DNA of 64,000 nucleotides from Chloroflexota bacterium (GTDB lineage: Bacteria > Chloroflexota > Anaerolineae > Aggregatilineales > Phototrophicaceae), in the NCBI GenBank assembly GCA_026708115.1, contig JAPOVL010000046.1, positions 248,001 to 312,000 of the forward strand, written 5' to 3'. The notes beneath the pieces were generated by a model. That model had not been told where the DNA came from. It saw only the letters and a program-made list of their open reading frames with translations, and did not search any database. Made by a program: the position numbers and the translations under genes. This document shows positions 26,409-35,392 of this stretch, in pieces (positions within the stretch are counted from its first letter, which is position 1; every line of letters begins with the position of its first letter).

Positions 26409-27464
26409 ATGACGCAGATCGGTATTATGATTGAAGGACAAGACGGGCTAAATTGGCAGCGTTGGAGAAGGCTGTTGCAAACGGCCGAAGACTGTGGCTA
26501 CCAGTGCGTCTTTCGCTCCGATCACTTTAGCAATGCCTCCGGTCCCGACAAAGACTCGCTGGAAATGTGGATCTCGCTGGCTTATGCCGCCAGCCACACC
26601 AAGACCATCGAATTTGGTCCGCTGGTTGCGCCGGTAACCTTCCGCCATCCAACAATGAACCTGCGCTTTGCCGCGGCTATAGACGACTTGAGCGGCGGGC
26701 GCCTGGTGCTGGGCATGGGCGCCGGCTGGAACGAGTATGAGCACCGGCAGTTCGGCATTCCCTTCCACGATTTCACGACCCGCTATCGGATGCTGGAAGA
26801 GTCGCTGCAGCTTTCGCGCTCGCTGCTGCGAAGTGACGAACCGGTCAACTATGATGGCGAGTTCTATCAGTTGAACGACGCCATCCTGCTACCGCGTCCC
26901 GCACGCCAGAACGGTCCGCCCATTCTCATCGGCGGCAACGGACCCAAGCGGACGCTGCCGCTGGCGGCCAAATACGCCGACGAATGGAACGCGGTCTATG
27001 TCAACCTGGCGAAATACAAGGAACTCCGGGCGCTGATGGAGCAATACCTGGGCGAACAGAACCGGCCGGCTGATGATATGAAGTACTCGCTGATGACGCG
27101 CGTCGTTTATCGTCCCACGCAGGCGCGCCTGGACGCCTTTCTGCACGACAGCGGCATCAGCGACGAAGCGCGACATGGCGGCGCGATGATCGTCGGTACA
27201 GCGAATGAGGTGATTGACCAGATCGCCGCGCGCGTGGAAGCCGGCGTGCAGCGCATCATGCTGCAGTGGATGGAGATGGAGGACCTGGAGAATCTGGAAT
27301 TGCTGGCGCGGGATATTCTGCCGCGCTTCGCCCCAGAATCAGTCAAGCATCGCGGCAAGTCCAGGACCCAAAAATCGCGCCGTCGATCTGGCCGGCAGAC
27401 CGCGCAGAGGGCGCGCAAGGCGCCCAAAATGCCAAGGGCCCCCAAGGTACGACGGAAGCGCTAG
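26409..27464 (+). CDS. LLM class flavin-dependent oxidoreductase with basic tail
   Basis: 351 residues from ATG 26409 (AGGAGA seven bases upstream). Bacterial luciferase-like TIM barrel: FRSDHFSN at the start, EFGPLVAPVTFRHP, SGGRLVLGMGAGWNEYEH, and PPILIGGNGPKRTLPLAAKY. Such enzymes use F420 or FMN. About the last 40 residues are not part of the fold and are rich in Arg, Lys, Ser and Ala (KSRRRSGRQTAQRARKAPK). The DNA coding for the tail contains CGCAGAGGGCGCG-like stretches resembling the family 4 repeat, so the tail may come from readthrough into repeat sequence. Substrate unknown. Confidence 0.88.
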   Translation: MTQIGIMIEGQDGLNWQRWRRLLQTAEDCGYQCVFRSDHFSNASGPDKDSLEMWISLAYAASHTKTIEFGPLVAPVTFRHPTMNLRFAAAIDDLSGGRLVLGMGAGWNEYEHRQFGIPFHDFTTRYRMLEESLQLSRSLLRSDEPVNYDGEFYQLNDAILLPRPARQNGPPILIGGNGPKRTLPLAAKYADEWNAVYVNLAKYKELRALMEQYLGEQNRPADDMKYSLMTRVVYRPTQARLDAFLHDSGISDEARHGGAMIVGTANEVIDQIAARVEAGVQRIMLQWMEMEDLENLELLARDILPRFAPESVKHRGKSRTQKSRRRSGRQTAQRARKAPKMPRAPKVRRKR

Positions 27465-27611
27465 TTTACAAAAGCCGCAGACCCCCATCCTGTCATTCCC
27501 GCGCTGCGCCAGTTTGCTCGGGGGCAAGTTGCTTGCTCTGATGAGGTCTGCGCCTTTCTTCGCATGACGACGATATTCGCCGCGTCCGGCGCCAGATGAG
27601 CGCCAGCGCCC

Positions 27612-28634
27612 CTAGTTTGGAATCTGATCGATCGGTTCGCCACGTTCGTATGCCAGCGCCGTCTCAATCATCTTGTCAAAGCTGTATTGCGGATCATAGC
27701 CCAGCATGAGGCTCGCCTTGTCGGTCGAGGCCCCCGCGCCGCGCCAGAAGGGCATCGTCACCTCGCGGTAGGGCCGCCCGGTCGCATCCGCAAGGGCGCG
27801 CGCGGCGTCGGTATATGGTATAGGCGTCGGTCCGGTCATGTTAAAGGCTTCGCCGATGGCTTTGTCGCTTTCCAGCGCTAGTAGGGTGCCGGCTACTGTA
27901 TCGCGCACATCCTGCACAACCAGCAGCCAGGGCTCGCCAGCCTGGTCGCGCACGCCGCAGACGGCATCCGGCGTTTCCAGCAGGTCGCTCATGATCGTCC
28001 GGGTTTCGTCGATATGTTCCGCGCCGAACCACGGGATGCGGTTTTTGGACAGCGTCATGTCAATGAAGTAGTTCAGCCAAGCCGGCTTGAGCATGCCCAG
28101 CACCTCGTTGGCCGCCTTGATTGAGCTATAGCGCAGAATCGTCACCGGCAGGCCGTATTCGCGCATATAACTCAAGCAGATCTCCTCCGAAAGCAGCTTG
28201 GTCAGCGCGTATATGTCGATCGGCTTCTGCGGCGTATCTTCAGCAAATGTCTCTCGGCGCGTGACGAAGGGATTGTAGGTCTGGTAGGTGCTGGCAAACA
28301 GAAAGCGCTTGAGCGGCGCGCCCGATGCCAGCGCGCCTTCCAGCAAACTGAGCGTGGCGCGCGTGTTGACATCGAGCATCCGCTCCGCGGGATCCTTCCC
28401 CTGCGGTATCTGCGCACCCTGGTGAATGATGACATCGATGCCATCGACAGCCGTCCGGACGCTATCGGCATCAGCTAAATCCGCCTCCAGTATCTCAACG
28501 CCGAGCCTCGCCGCCTTGCCCGCTTGCGGGTCGCCCGGCATGACCAGCCCGCGGATTTCATAGCCCCGCCGCTTCATCTCCTGGGCGAGGTTGGGGCCCA
28601 CCCGGCCGCTTATGCCCGTAATCAGTGCTTTCAT
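27612..28634 (-). CDS. NAD-dependent epimerase/dehydratase (extended SDR)
   Basis: 340 residues. N-terminal Rossmann motif TGISGRVGPNLAQEM (GxxGxxG), Asp-rich turn ILEADLADADSV, FASTYQTYNP, and the catalytic-type Tyr-Lys as IYALTKLLSEE with Tyr followed by Lys four residues later. The C-terminal part includes GEAFNMTGPTPIPYTDAARA, typical of nucleotide-sugar epimerases and related reductases. It starts 15 bases after MogA on the same strand, so they share a transcript, although the functional link is not obvious. Substrate unknown. Confidence 0.9.
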   Translation of the reverse strand: MKALITGISGRVGPNLAQEMKRRGYEIRGLVMPGDPQAGKAARLGVEILEADLADADSVRTAVDGIDVIIHQGAQIPQGKDPAERMLDVNTRATLSLLEGALASGAPLKRFLFASTYQTYNPFVTRRETFAEDTPQKPIDIYALTKLLSEEICLSYMREYGLPVTILRYSSIKAANEVLGMLKPAWLNYFIDMTLSKNRIPWFGAEHIDETRTIMSDLLETPDAVCGVRDQAGEPWLLVVQDVRDTVAGTLLALESDKAIGEAFNMTGPTPIPYTDAARALADATGRPYREVTMPFWRGAGASTDKASLMLGYDPQYSFDKMIETALAYERGEPIDQIPN

Positions 28635-28649
28635 GGCGTCACTCCCTGT

Positions 28650-29180
28650 TCACTTGCTCTTGGGTCGAAAGGCCGCGATCTTGCTCTCGTCCGTCTTCAA
28701 ATATGCGCCTTCGATCAAATCCACGCAGTAAGGAATAGCGGGCATGACCGCGTCCAGGCAGTCGCGGATGGCGCTGGGTTTGCCCGGCAAGTTGACAATC
28801 AGCGCCCGGCCGCGGATCCCGGCCGTCTGCCGCGACAGAATCGCCGTGGGCACGAACTGCAAGGAAACCTGCCGCATGAGTTCGCCGAAGCCGGGCATCA
28901 TCTTTTCGCAGACGGCTTCGGTAGCATCGGGCGTGATGTCGCGGACTGCGGGTCCGGTGCCGCCGGTGGTGACGACCAGGCTGCAGCCCTCGTCATCGAC
29001 CATCCGGATCAGCGCGCCCGTGATCTGGTCGAACTCATCCGGCACGATCCGCGCCACAGGCAGCCAGTCATTCGTCAGTACCTCGCCCAGGTAGTCTTGA
29101 ATAGCCGGGCCGCCAAGGTCTTCGTATACGCCGCGGTGGGCGCGGTCGGAAACGGTCAATATGCCGATCTTTGCTGTCAT
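28650..29180 (-). CDS. mogA: molybdopterin adenylyltransferase (MogA/MoaB family)
   Basis: 176 residues. GILTVSDRAHRGVYEDLGGP opens the MoCF-binding domain, VVTTGGTGPAVRDITPDAT is the GGTG signature, and SRQTAGIRGRALIVNLPGKP is the family C-terminal block. The enzyme adenylates molybdopterin in the last steps of molybdenum cofactor synthesis. AAAGGAG stands seven bases before ATG 29180. No other cofactor genes lie near. A family 1 repeat is immediately upstream at 29204-29283. Confidence 0.92.
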   Translation of the reverse strand: MTAKIGILTVSDRAHRGVYEDLGGPAIQDYLGEVLTNDWLPVARIVPDEFDQITGALIRMVDDEGCSLVVTTGGTGPAVRDITPDATEAVCEKMMPGFGELMRQVSLQFVPTAILSRQTAGIRGRALIVNLPGKPSAIRDCLDAVMPAIPYCVDLIEGAYLKTDESKIAAFRPKSK

Positions 29181-29203
29181 ATGTACTCCTTTACTGTATG
29201 TGC

Positions 29204-29283
29204 GAACCGCGTCGCTCGGGCGACGAGAAGGCTGACTATGCTGCGTGAGCGCGACAGACCTTTTTTCCTGTTGCCGAGCGGCT
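29204..29283 (+). repeat. dispersed palindromic repeat, family 1, copy A
   Basis: Matches the family order: AACCGC, GTCGCTCGGGCGAC hairpin, GAGAAGGCT, GTGAGCGCGACAGACC, T-run, GTTGCCGAGCGGC. Other copies: 31541, 40215 (minus), 47399, 49105 (minus), 56541. Confidence 0.75.
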
Positions 29284-29345
29284 ATGGATTGAATGCCCTA
29301 GTTTAGCTATACTCGCCGCGTTTAGACAACAGGAGCAGGACTGTA

Positions 29346-29777
29346 ATGAGCGAACATAGCGACTTGAAAGCGCTGATTGAAGGCGACGATGGCATCAGCG
29401 TATTGCGCGGCGGCGGACAGAACCGCAATTGGAACGGCATCCACTACAAGACGGGTCTATCGAGCAAGAACGTCAACGCCAGGGAGTTGTCTATCAATAT
29501 CGCCACCATCCCGCCGGGCGGGGTAGCTTACGCCCATATCCATGTCGACTTCGAGGTGATGCTCTATATCCTCGAGGGCGAGGTGCGGCACGAATATGGC
29601 GATGGCTGCAAGCAGATCGTCGACAATTCGGCCGGGGATTTCATCTTCATCGAGCCCGGGATCCCGCACGAGGTCTTCAACAGGAGCGACAGCGAGCCGG
29701 TGGTGGCCTTCGTGGCGCGCTCGACCGCCGATGAGTGGGATCAGATTATCCCTTACGATCGAGATGGGGCGGGCTAG
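29346..29777 (+). CDS. cupin domain protein
   Basis: 143 residues. Single cupin barrel: motif 1 as AYAHIHVDFEVMLYILEGEV with two His and Glu ligands, motif 2 as GDFIFIEPGIPHEVFN. Ligand-binding His/Glu residues are intact, so metal binding is expected. A ribosome site AGGAGCAGG precedes ATG 29346. Cupins of this size are isomerases, dioxygenases or sensor proteins; no further function can be read. Nearest neighbours (MogA, divergent; binding protein, convergent) do not help. Confidence 0.88.
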   Translation: MSEHSDLKALIEGDDGISVLRGGGQNRNWNGIHYKTGLSSKNVNARELSINIATIPPGGVAYAHIHVDFEVMLYILEGEVRHEYGDGCKQIVDNSAGDFIFIEPGIPHEVFNRSDSEPVVAFVARSTADEWDQIIPYDRDGAG

Positions 29778-30087
29778 CATCTTTGCTATCGCCCGGTGCA
29801 GGTCACGATTCGCCTCACACTGAATCATGAACATGACCTCGGACCTGCGCTTGAGCCGTTCTAAGCCTTGTCCCTTGAATCATTGCTCACGCGGAATTAG
29901 CTGGGGAAAACCTTGCAATCAAAAATCACACCGTGTAGATTGTTGCGAAGCTGACAAACAAACAGAGATTCTGCTATGAAAGGCTGCCTCGCTCTTTTAG
30001 TGAGAAGCTCATCCAATGTCGAAAGCATCCCCCTTTGATGCTTCGGGCGAGGTTTGAAGAGCTACGCAGCGCGCCTGCCTGCTCTGT
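29778..30087. other. convergent intergenic region
   Basis: About 310 bases between the cupin and the minus-strand binding protein, which converge. A hairpin CGAAAGCATC / GATGCTTCG at about 30018-30044 may act as a terminator. Otherwise no gene is visible. Confidence 0.4.
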
Positions 30088-31353
30088 TTATTCCTCGTCA
30101 AGCATGGCAGCTGTCCAGACGACGGGCGGGGGCCAATTCCCGCCGCGCGCCTCCGCCGCGGTGAGTTGATAAATCGCCAGCGCCCTTCCAGAGGCGCAGT
30201 CGCCGGCGTAGGGCGACTCATCCTGGCAGGTCAGCGAACCAGTCAAACCGGGGTAATCCTCTACAGCGGCCAGGGCGTCTCTTAAGGCCGCGCGGCCGAT
30301 CACTAGCGTGCCATCATCCCGCTCCCTCGCGACTGCCTCCACCGCCTCAAACAACAGGTTGGACGCGTCATAACTGTGAGAGGAAAAACCAGTGGCGGGT
30401 CCCCCCTCGTCGATCTCCCGCCGCCAGGTTTCCACAAATGCCTCATAAGCCTCGCCGGCGATGTAAGGTCCGCCCACATAGATGCCAATCGCTGCCTCAC
30501 CTGCGCCTCGAGCTATAGCCGTAGAGAAGGCGCCGCCCGCCGTCATCATGATTGTGTTTTCCAGCTCAGGCGCATCCGCAATCTGTTCTGCGATGACAAT
30601 TGCTTCGGGCACGAACACGGGAAAGTATAAAAGTTCCGCACCGCTTTCAGCTATTGTCCCAAGTATCCCGCTCATGTCAGTCGCACCTTTGCTGATGACT
30701 CCCTGGAAGACGACTTCGCCATTCAAGCTGGCGAAAACATCAGCCATCGCCTTCGCCAATCCTCGAGTATAAGGATCGCCATCATCAATTGTCGCGACAG
30801 AATCAACGCCCAGCGCCGATACCGCAAAGCGCGCGCTCAATGCACCCTGAAAGAGATCGTTATGTGCCGTGCGAAAATATCCTGGCTGGTAAAGCCCGCC
30901 AGCGTTTCGGTCCGCGTTGGTCAAAAAAGGCGAGGAATTCGACGGCGAGATCATGAGCAAGCCCGCTTCGCTGATGATCGGCAGCGCCCCTTTTGCTGCC
31001 AGCGAGCAGTTTGTACCGATGATGCCAACGATCGACGGATTCGCGACCATACGTTTCGCTGCTTCTCGGCCGGCTTCCTCAGAGCATGCGCTGTCCTCAA
31101 GTAACAACTCAATTTCGCGCCCCAGCAGCACGCCATCGCGCGCCAGGACCGCAAGCTGAAAAGCGTTTTGCGTATCCAGGCCTGTCCATGGACGCGGTCC
31201 CGACAGACGAAGAATGCCGCCGAATACGATCTTTTCATCGGGAGCGATCTCGACACAGCCTAACTCATCCGCGCATCCATCGCTGGCCGATGTCGCTGCG
31301 CCGAAGCCGGGAGAGACTAGCATGAGAAACAGCAGTGCGTAGAGGCTTTTCAT
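30088..31353 (-). CDS. ABC transporter substrate-binding protein, Leu/Ile/Val (family 6) type
   Basis: 421 residues from ATG 31353; an in-frame GTG at 31362 is an alternative. A signal peptide (LYALLFLMLVSPGFG then AATSA) without a lipobox cysteine is followed by the Peripla_BP_6 pattern: ILRLSGPRPWTGLDTQN, AVLARDGVLLGREIELLLED, VGIIGTNCSLAAKGALPIIS, GLLMISPSNSSP and SHSYDASNLLFEAVEAVARE. These proteins bind branched amino acids, amides or aromatic acids. No permease or ATPase genes stand beside it, so it is an orphan or the transporter is elsewhere. Confidence 0.87.
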   Translation of the reverse strand: MKSLYALLFLMLVSPGFGAATSASDGCADELGCVEIAPDEKIVFGGILRLSGPRPWTGLDTQNAFQLAVLARDGVLLGREIELLLEDSACSEEAGREAAKRMVANPSIVGIIGTNCSLAAKGALPIISEAGLLMISPSNSSPFLTNADRNAGGLYQPGYFRTAHNDLFQGALSARFAVSALGVDSVATIDDGDPYTRGLAKAMADVFASLNGEVVFQGVISKGATDMSGILGTIAESGAELLYFPVFVPEAIVIAEQIADAPELENTIMMTAGGAFSTAIARGAGEAAIGIYVGGPYIAGEAYEAFVETWRREIDEGGPATGFSSHSYDASNLLFEAVEAVARERDDGTLVIGRAALRDALAAVEDYPGLTGSLTCQDESPYAGDCASGRALAIYQLTAAEARGGNWPPPVVWTAAMLDEE

Positions 31354-31484
31354 GGCGTCCACTATCTGATCTATTGGGCCAAGATTCAGGTGGCCGCATT
31401 ATGGCTGATGACCACCAATACAACCAGTCGCTATTGTCACTTGCGCGCTTGGGCGCTTGGGCGCGCTCAGTACACAAGCCTTAT

Positions 31485-31506
31485 AGGGCGACCTGTCAGG
31501 TCGCAC
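31485..31506. repeat. short GGGCGA hairpin repeat (family 2, copy 5)
   Basis: GGGCGACCTGTCAGGTCGCA; arms GCGACCTG / CAGGTCGC, preceded by TTATA like copies 3 and 4. Confidence 0.6.
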
Positions 31507-31540
31507 TCTTGACTGTAAGGGTAAATATCGGGCGACTTGC

Positions 31541-31623
31541 CGTGTCGCTCATGCGACGAGAAGGTAAGCTATTTTCGCGGCTGCCACATTCCTGTGACCC
31601 TTTCGCCGCTTACGCGCCGAGCG
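31541..31623 (+). repeat. dispersed palindromic repeat, family 1, copy B (diverged)
   Basis: Starts GTGTCGCTCATGCGACGAGA, identical in that core to the copy at 47399, and contains ACATTCCTGTG as does that copy. The 3' arm is diverged but ends in GCCGAGCG. Confidence 0.6.
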
Positions 31624-31702
31624 TCTACATTATGTGCGTGTTTCAGGTTCTTTGTCTTGCCCGCGCCGCGCAATGCCCCGTTAGCGCCGCCCTCTGCATT
31701 AA

Positions 31703-32668
31703 CTACCCCCGCCAGAAAGCCTCGCTCAGGTACTTGTAAGCATTATCCGGGAAGAGCGTTACCACCGTGCCGGTCTCCCCGCGCTCGGCGAGACCCTCGG
31801 CAACGCGCAGCGCGCCAACCATGGCCGCCGCCGCACTGATACCCACCAGATAGCCTTCTTCGCGCGCCAGACGCAGCGCCATGGCATGCGCGTCTTCCGT
31901 GCGCACGGACAACTCTTGATCGGCGAAGCGCGGATCAAAGATGCCTGGCTGAATGGCGGTTCCCATGTGCTTCAAGCCTTCCAGACCGTGGAAGGGCGAA
32001 TCCGGCTCGACCGAGACTATCTGCACAGACTGATTGTGATCCTTCAAGCGCCGGCCGGCGCCCATCAGGGTGCCGCTGGTGCCCAGGCCCGCCACAAAAT
32101 GCGTGACGCCGCCGGCGGTCTGTCGCCAGATTTCCGCGCCAGTGCCGTGATAGTGGGCTTGCCAGTTGGCCGGGTTATTGTACTGATCGGCGTAGAAATA
32201 ACGACCCGGCTCGCGCCTTGCCAACTCCCGCACGACGCGGATGGCGCCATCGGAACCTTCCAGGGGATCGGTGAAAACCAGCTCGACATCGTAGGCGCGC
32301 AAGATGGAGACGCGCTCGTGGCTGACATTTTCCGGCAAGACCAGCTTGACGCGGTAGCCCTTGGCGGCGGCGATCATGGCATAGGCGATGCCGGTGTTGC
32401 CGCTGGTGCTGTCCAGAATCGTCTTGCCCGCGACCAACCGCCCGTCGGCCTCCGCGCTGCGGATAATCTCGTAAGCGGCGCGGTCCTTGACGCTGCCGCC
32501 GGGATTCTGCCATTCGGCTTTGGCGAAGATCTTGATGTCGGCGGGCAAATGACGGCTGACGCGGCGGAAGCTCAAGAGTGGCGTATTGCCAATCTGCCGT
32601 TCGATATCGAGCACAGTTTCTTCTGCGTCGTCGATGGCTTCTATCGGGTAGTTCGCTAGCAATGTCAT
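31703..32668 (-). CDS. cysteine synthase/O-acetylserine sulfhydrylase family (CysK/CysM)
   Basis: 321 residues from ATG 32668, with CGGAGA upstream. The PLP lysine is Lys61 in NPGGSVKDRAAYEII. The phosphate-cradle loop TSGNTGIAYAMIAAAKGYRV and the GLGTSGTLMGAGRRLK block are canonical. The enzyme makes cysteine from an activated serine and sulfide or thiosulfate. A cystathionine beta-synthase-like role cannot be excluded from sequence alone. A large hairpin with a U-tract stands between 32703 and 32787 in its leader, so expression may be controlled by attenuation. Confidence 0.9.
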   Translation of the reverse strand: MTLLANYPIEAIDDAEETVLDIERQIGNTPLLSFRRVSRHLPADIKIFAKAEWQNPGGSVKDRAAYEIIRSAEADGRLVAGKTILDSTSGNTGIAYAMIAAAKGYRVKLVLPENVSHERVSILRAYDVELVFTDPLEGSDGAIRVVRELARREPGRYFYADQYNNPANWQAHYHGTGAEIWRQTAGGVTHFVAGLGTSGTLMGAGRRLKDHNQSVQIVSVEPDSPFHGLEGLKHMGTAIQPGIFDPRFADQELSVRTEDAHAMALRLAREEGYLVGISAAAAMVGALRVAEGLAERGETGTVVTLFPDNAYKYLSEAFWRG

Positions 32669-32992
32669 ATGGTCTCCGGTTTTCCCGTGTTGGGCGCGCC
32701 TTAACAAAAAAGTCAACCTGCCAAGAAAATGCGCGGAACAGGCCTCCGACGATCGGTGCCTTTAGCGCGCATTCCTGCAAGTTGACTTGTGTTTTCAGTC
32801 TCTTTTGCTGTTTGCTGTTGCTAAAGTCACCTCATCCGACAACAACAGCAACAACAAGTTGGGTATTTCATCCGGGTCTCCACTTGGCGCGACCACTGAG
32901 CAGAGCATAACGACTAATGTCGTGTCTGTCAACCGCTCCACAACGGTGACGCTCTTGATGGCGTCTATCTTACTTGGTAGCAGGAAGCGCAG
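32669..32992. other. leader region of the cysteine synthase gene
   Basis: About 320 bases between the GT39-like gene and cysteine synthase. Apart from the hairpin at 32703-32787 and the ribosome site next to 32668, I see nothing. Confidence 0.5.
32703..32787 (-). terminator. branched hairpin with U-tract before cysteine synthase (terminator or attenuator)
   Basis: Nested inverted arms: AGTCAACCTGC / GCAAGTTGACT (32711-32721 with 32777-32787), AATGCGCG / CGCGCATT (32728 with 32766), AGGC / GCCT, and CCGA / TCGG at the tip. On the minus strand the outer arm ends GTTGACT and runs into TTTTTGTTAA. It is 35 bases upstream of ATG 32668. It either ends the GT39-like transcript or controls readthrough into cysteine synthase. 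It does not match a riboswitch class I know. Confidence 0.6.
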
Positions 32993-35224
32993 CTATTCCT
33001 GCGCGGGAACGAAAGCGAATGCCGGCAGTTTCAGCATGTTTTCCGCATAAGGAATAGCCAGACGTTCCCCTGTATCGAAATTGTACCATGCCACATAGAT
33101 TGGGTACTTGTCTTCAAGATTCTCTGGCACTTCAAAGGTGTGGGTTGTTCTCAATGTTTGTCCCTCGTCAAGATAGACCAGAGGAACTCTGGGTGCGGCG
33201 TCCGCTTGCATGAGAACTTCGAATGCCTGGCCGAGTTGGAACGCTTCGGCGAACACGATCGCGAGAACGCGCCAATCGCCGGACAGCTCTTTCTGCACTT
33301 CCCAATATAGTTCCAGTGTATTGCCGCCCGAGAAGCGAAAGGCATTGAGGCTGATACTGTCTCCGAACAGCGTCTCCGTCGTTGTGGCGTCCTCAGGCGC
33401 GATTTCACTGTGAGACGCTCCCACGAAAGCGCCGACCGGGATGGTATACGTTGGTGCCTGCGCGCCGTCTTCCAAAATAGGGCCTATGTTGCTTCCGTGG
33501 GGAAAGGCATACCAACCGATTTGCAATTGTACGAGCGAGAACCCTCTGGCGCTTTCAGGAATCTCAAGGATATATTCATCGCGATAAATGACATTCGGCT
33601 GCCACCAGGTTGTCGGCAAGGTTCCCCAACCCGGGAAGGTATCGATGGTGGCGATTGCCTTTTCACCGTCTATCAGACTAATGAAAAGGGCCAGCGACAC
33701 ATCGGACGGCGCCAGCGGACGCCAATAGAATGTAATGGGTATTTCGTCTCCAGCTGTCCAGCGCTTCGGCGCCGGCGCTTCATGGGCGACCAGCGTGATG
33801 TCTTGCCATTTTGCGTATGTCCGCACGGCGTCGTCAGGCAGCTCTTCAACGCGAGGCGGGTGATCGTAATGTGGCACAATGTAGAGGAAAGGAGCAATCG
33901 CAGCATGAACGAACATGGGCAGGGCAATCAGGCTTGCCGGTATCCTCAGCGCGGTCAAGCCCATGGCGAGCAAAAGACTGATCGCGGCGCTGTACGGGAA
34001 AATCAGGCGACCTTGCGACGCGGTGGTTTGCAGCGTAAACCAGACGACCATCGCCAGTCCTATGCTGACAATGGCGACTAGGACACAGCAAACCGTGAAT
34101 TCGAAGGGTTTCTTCCGATTCCTCAATAGATGCGCAACCACACCGGCAAGGCCGAGCGCGGTCAAGAGATCCATCGCGACATAATGGAACTCGCTGGTTA
34201 AGTTGGTGAACCAGCCAAACAAACCCCAATAGCTGCGGCGAAAGCCTTCAAATTCCTCCACCAGCAGTCGCGGTATTGTGGTGCTTCGTCCCCCAAAGTT
34301 GGCGATCATCATTTGCGTGCCAAATAATTCTTGGTATAGCATCAGGTTTCGCCAATACCACCAACTTGCGATGACCAACCAGCACAGGAGCATAGAACCG
34401 CCGAACATGACTAGTCCGCGCAAATCGCCCTTCCGCCATGCCAGCCAGATGCCAGCCATCGCGCCGGTCAAGACAAAAGCCATCGCGCTCAGCTTTGCCA
34501 AGGTCATAAGCGCTATCAGTATTGCGAGCAAGATGCTGCGCCTGGTCTGAAAGCCGTCGCGCAGCATCACGAGCAACTGCCAGGTGATCAATGTGCCCAG
34601 CAGCGCCGCGAGATTGTCATTGCTCACGGAGGTGGAAATGAACAGGAATTGTGGATTGAAGGCCACAAAGCCGGTGGTCAAAACCGCGAATCCGACTGAA
34701 TCTGGCCGCATCGACCGCGCAGACTGATATACAGCGGCTATGGTCACTGTCGCCATGCCTAATGTAACCAGGCGTATGATATAAATGGCCAGGGATGTGC
34801 CAGTGAGATCGGGCGGATGAGGTTGCTTGTAGAAGACCAGATTGCGGTTGCCCAGCCTCCAGTGATGACCGAGGTTGACCAGTGGATTTCGGTAGTAGAA
34901 GTCCTCAAAGTCCTCCGTATCAAGGTGCAGCCATATCGGGGCCATTAACAGGTAATATAGCGGTGGCTGGCTGCCTTCTTGCTCAAAAAGATGATCATGA
35001 TCCGGCGATTGTACCGGCAAAGCCCCGTCATGTTCCGCGATCCACTTGATCACACCAATATGATAGATGCTGTCCGGCGATTCGAAGTTGGGGGAAGCGT
35101 ATAAGTAGATCAGACCGAGGCAAAAGAACATCAATGGCAACAGCCACTGGAAAGGCAGCCCCGCTATGCCCTTGAGCCGATTCATGTATGCCATTTCGCT
35201 GTGCCGGATGAAATGCTCTAACAT
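32993..35224 (-). CDS. PMT/GT39-like integral membrane glycosyltransferase, long form
   Basis: 743 residues. Its first 590 residues parallel the protein at 10969-12774: about ten membrane helices, SPDSIYHIGVIKWIAEHDGA, the GSQPPLYYLLMA block, then a soluble beta-rich domain with WWQPNVIYRDEYILEIPES. About 140 extra C-terminal residues (FGDSISLNAFRFSGGNTLEL, then LYWEVQK) repeat the same type of beta domain, suggesting an internal duplication. Start could be ATG 35224 or 35194. It probably transfers a sugar from a lipid carrier on the outer face of the membrane. Confidence 0.75.
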   Translation of the reverse strand: MLEHFIRHSEMAYMNRLKGIAGLPFQWLLPLMFFCLGLIYLYASPNFESPDSIYHIGVIKWIAEHDGALPVQSPDHDHLFEQEGSQPPLYYLLMAPIWLHLDTEDFEDFYYRNPLVNLGHHWRLGNRNLVFYKQPHPPDLTGTSLAIYIIRLVTLGMATVTIAAVYQSARSMRPDSVGFAVLTTGFVAFNPQFLFISTSVSNDNLAALLGTLITWQLLVMLRDGFQTRRSILLAILIALMTLAKLSAMAFVLTGAMAGIWLAWRKGDLRGLVMFGGSMLLCWLVIASWWYWRNLMLYQELFGTQMMIANFGGRSTTIPRLLVEEFEGFRRSYWGLFGWFTNLTSEFHYVAMDLLTALGLAGVVAHLLRNRKKPFEFTVCCVLVAIVSIGLAMVVWFTLQTTASQGRLIFPYSAAISLLLAMGLTALRIPASLIALPMFVHAAIAPFLYIVPHYDHPPRVEELPDDAVRTYAKWQDITLVAHEAPAPKRWTAGDEIPITFYWRPLAPSDVSLALFISLIDGEKAIATIDTFPGWGTLPTTWWQPNVIYRDEYILEIPESARGFSLVQLQIGWYAFPHGSNIGPILEDGAQAPTYTIPVGAFVGASHSEIAPEDATTTETLFGDSISLNAFRFSGGNTLELYWEVQKELSGDWRVLAIVFAEAFQLGQAFEVLMQADAAPRVPLVYLDEGQTLRTTHTFEVPENLEDKYPIYVAWYNFDTGERLAIPYAENMLKLPAFAFVPAQE

Positions 35225-35332
35225 TCTAGATAGGGCGGGCAGGAAATACGAATAGGGAGACTACCCTGGTCGCTCCCCAACGGAGCAGATATTTGCGTCT
35301 TTTCCTGACCAATGATATGGTCTAATTCGCTC

Positions 35333-35362
35333 ATTATATTCAGTTAAGATAATTATGCTCAA
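35333..35362 (-). promoter_or_regulatory. promoter for the long GT39-like gene
   Basis: On the minus strand TTGAGC, 18 bases, TATAAT. It lies about 110 bases before ATG 35224. The -10 is perfect and the -35 matches at four positions. Confidence 0.4.
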
Positions 35363-35392
35363 AATAGTGACCGCATGCAGGAGCAGAATCAT

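Larger units (their letters stand above)
31354..31702. other. repeat-rich intergenic region
   Basis: About 350 bases with a family 2 hairpin (31485) and a family 1 copy (31541). Nothing else recognisable. Confidence 0.5.
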
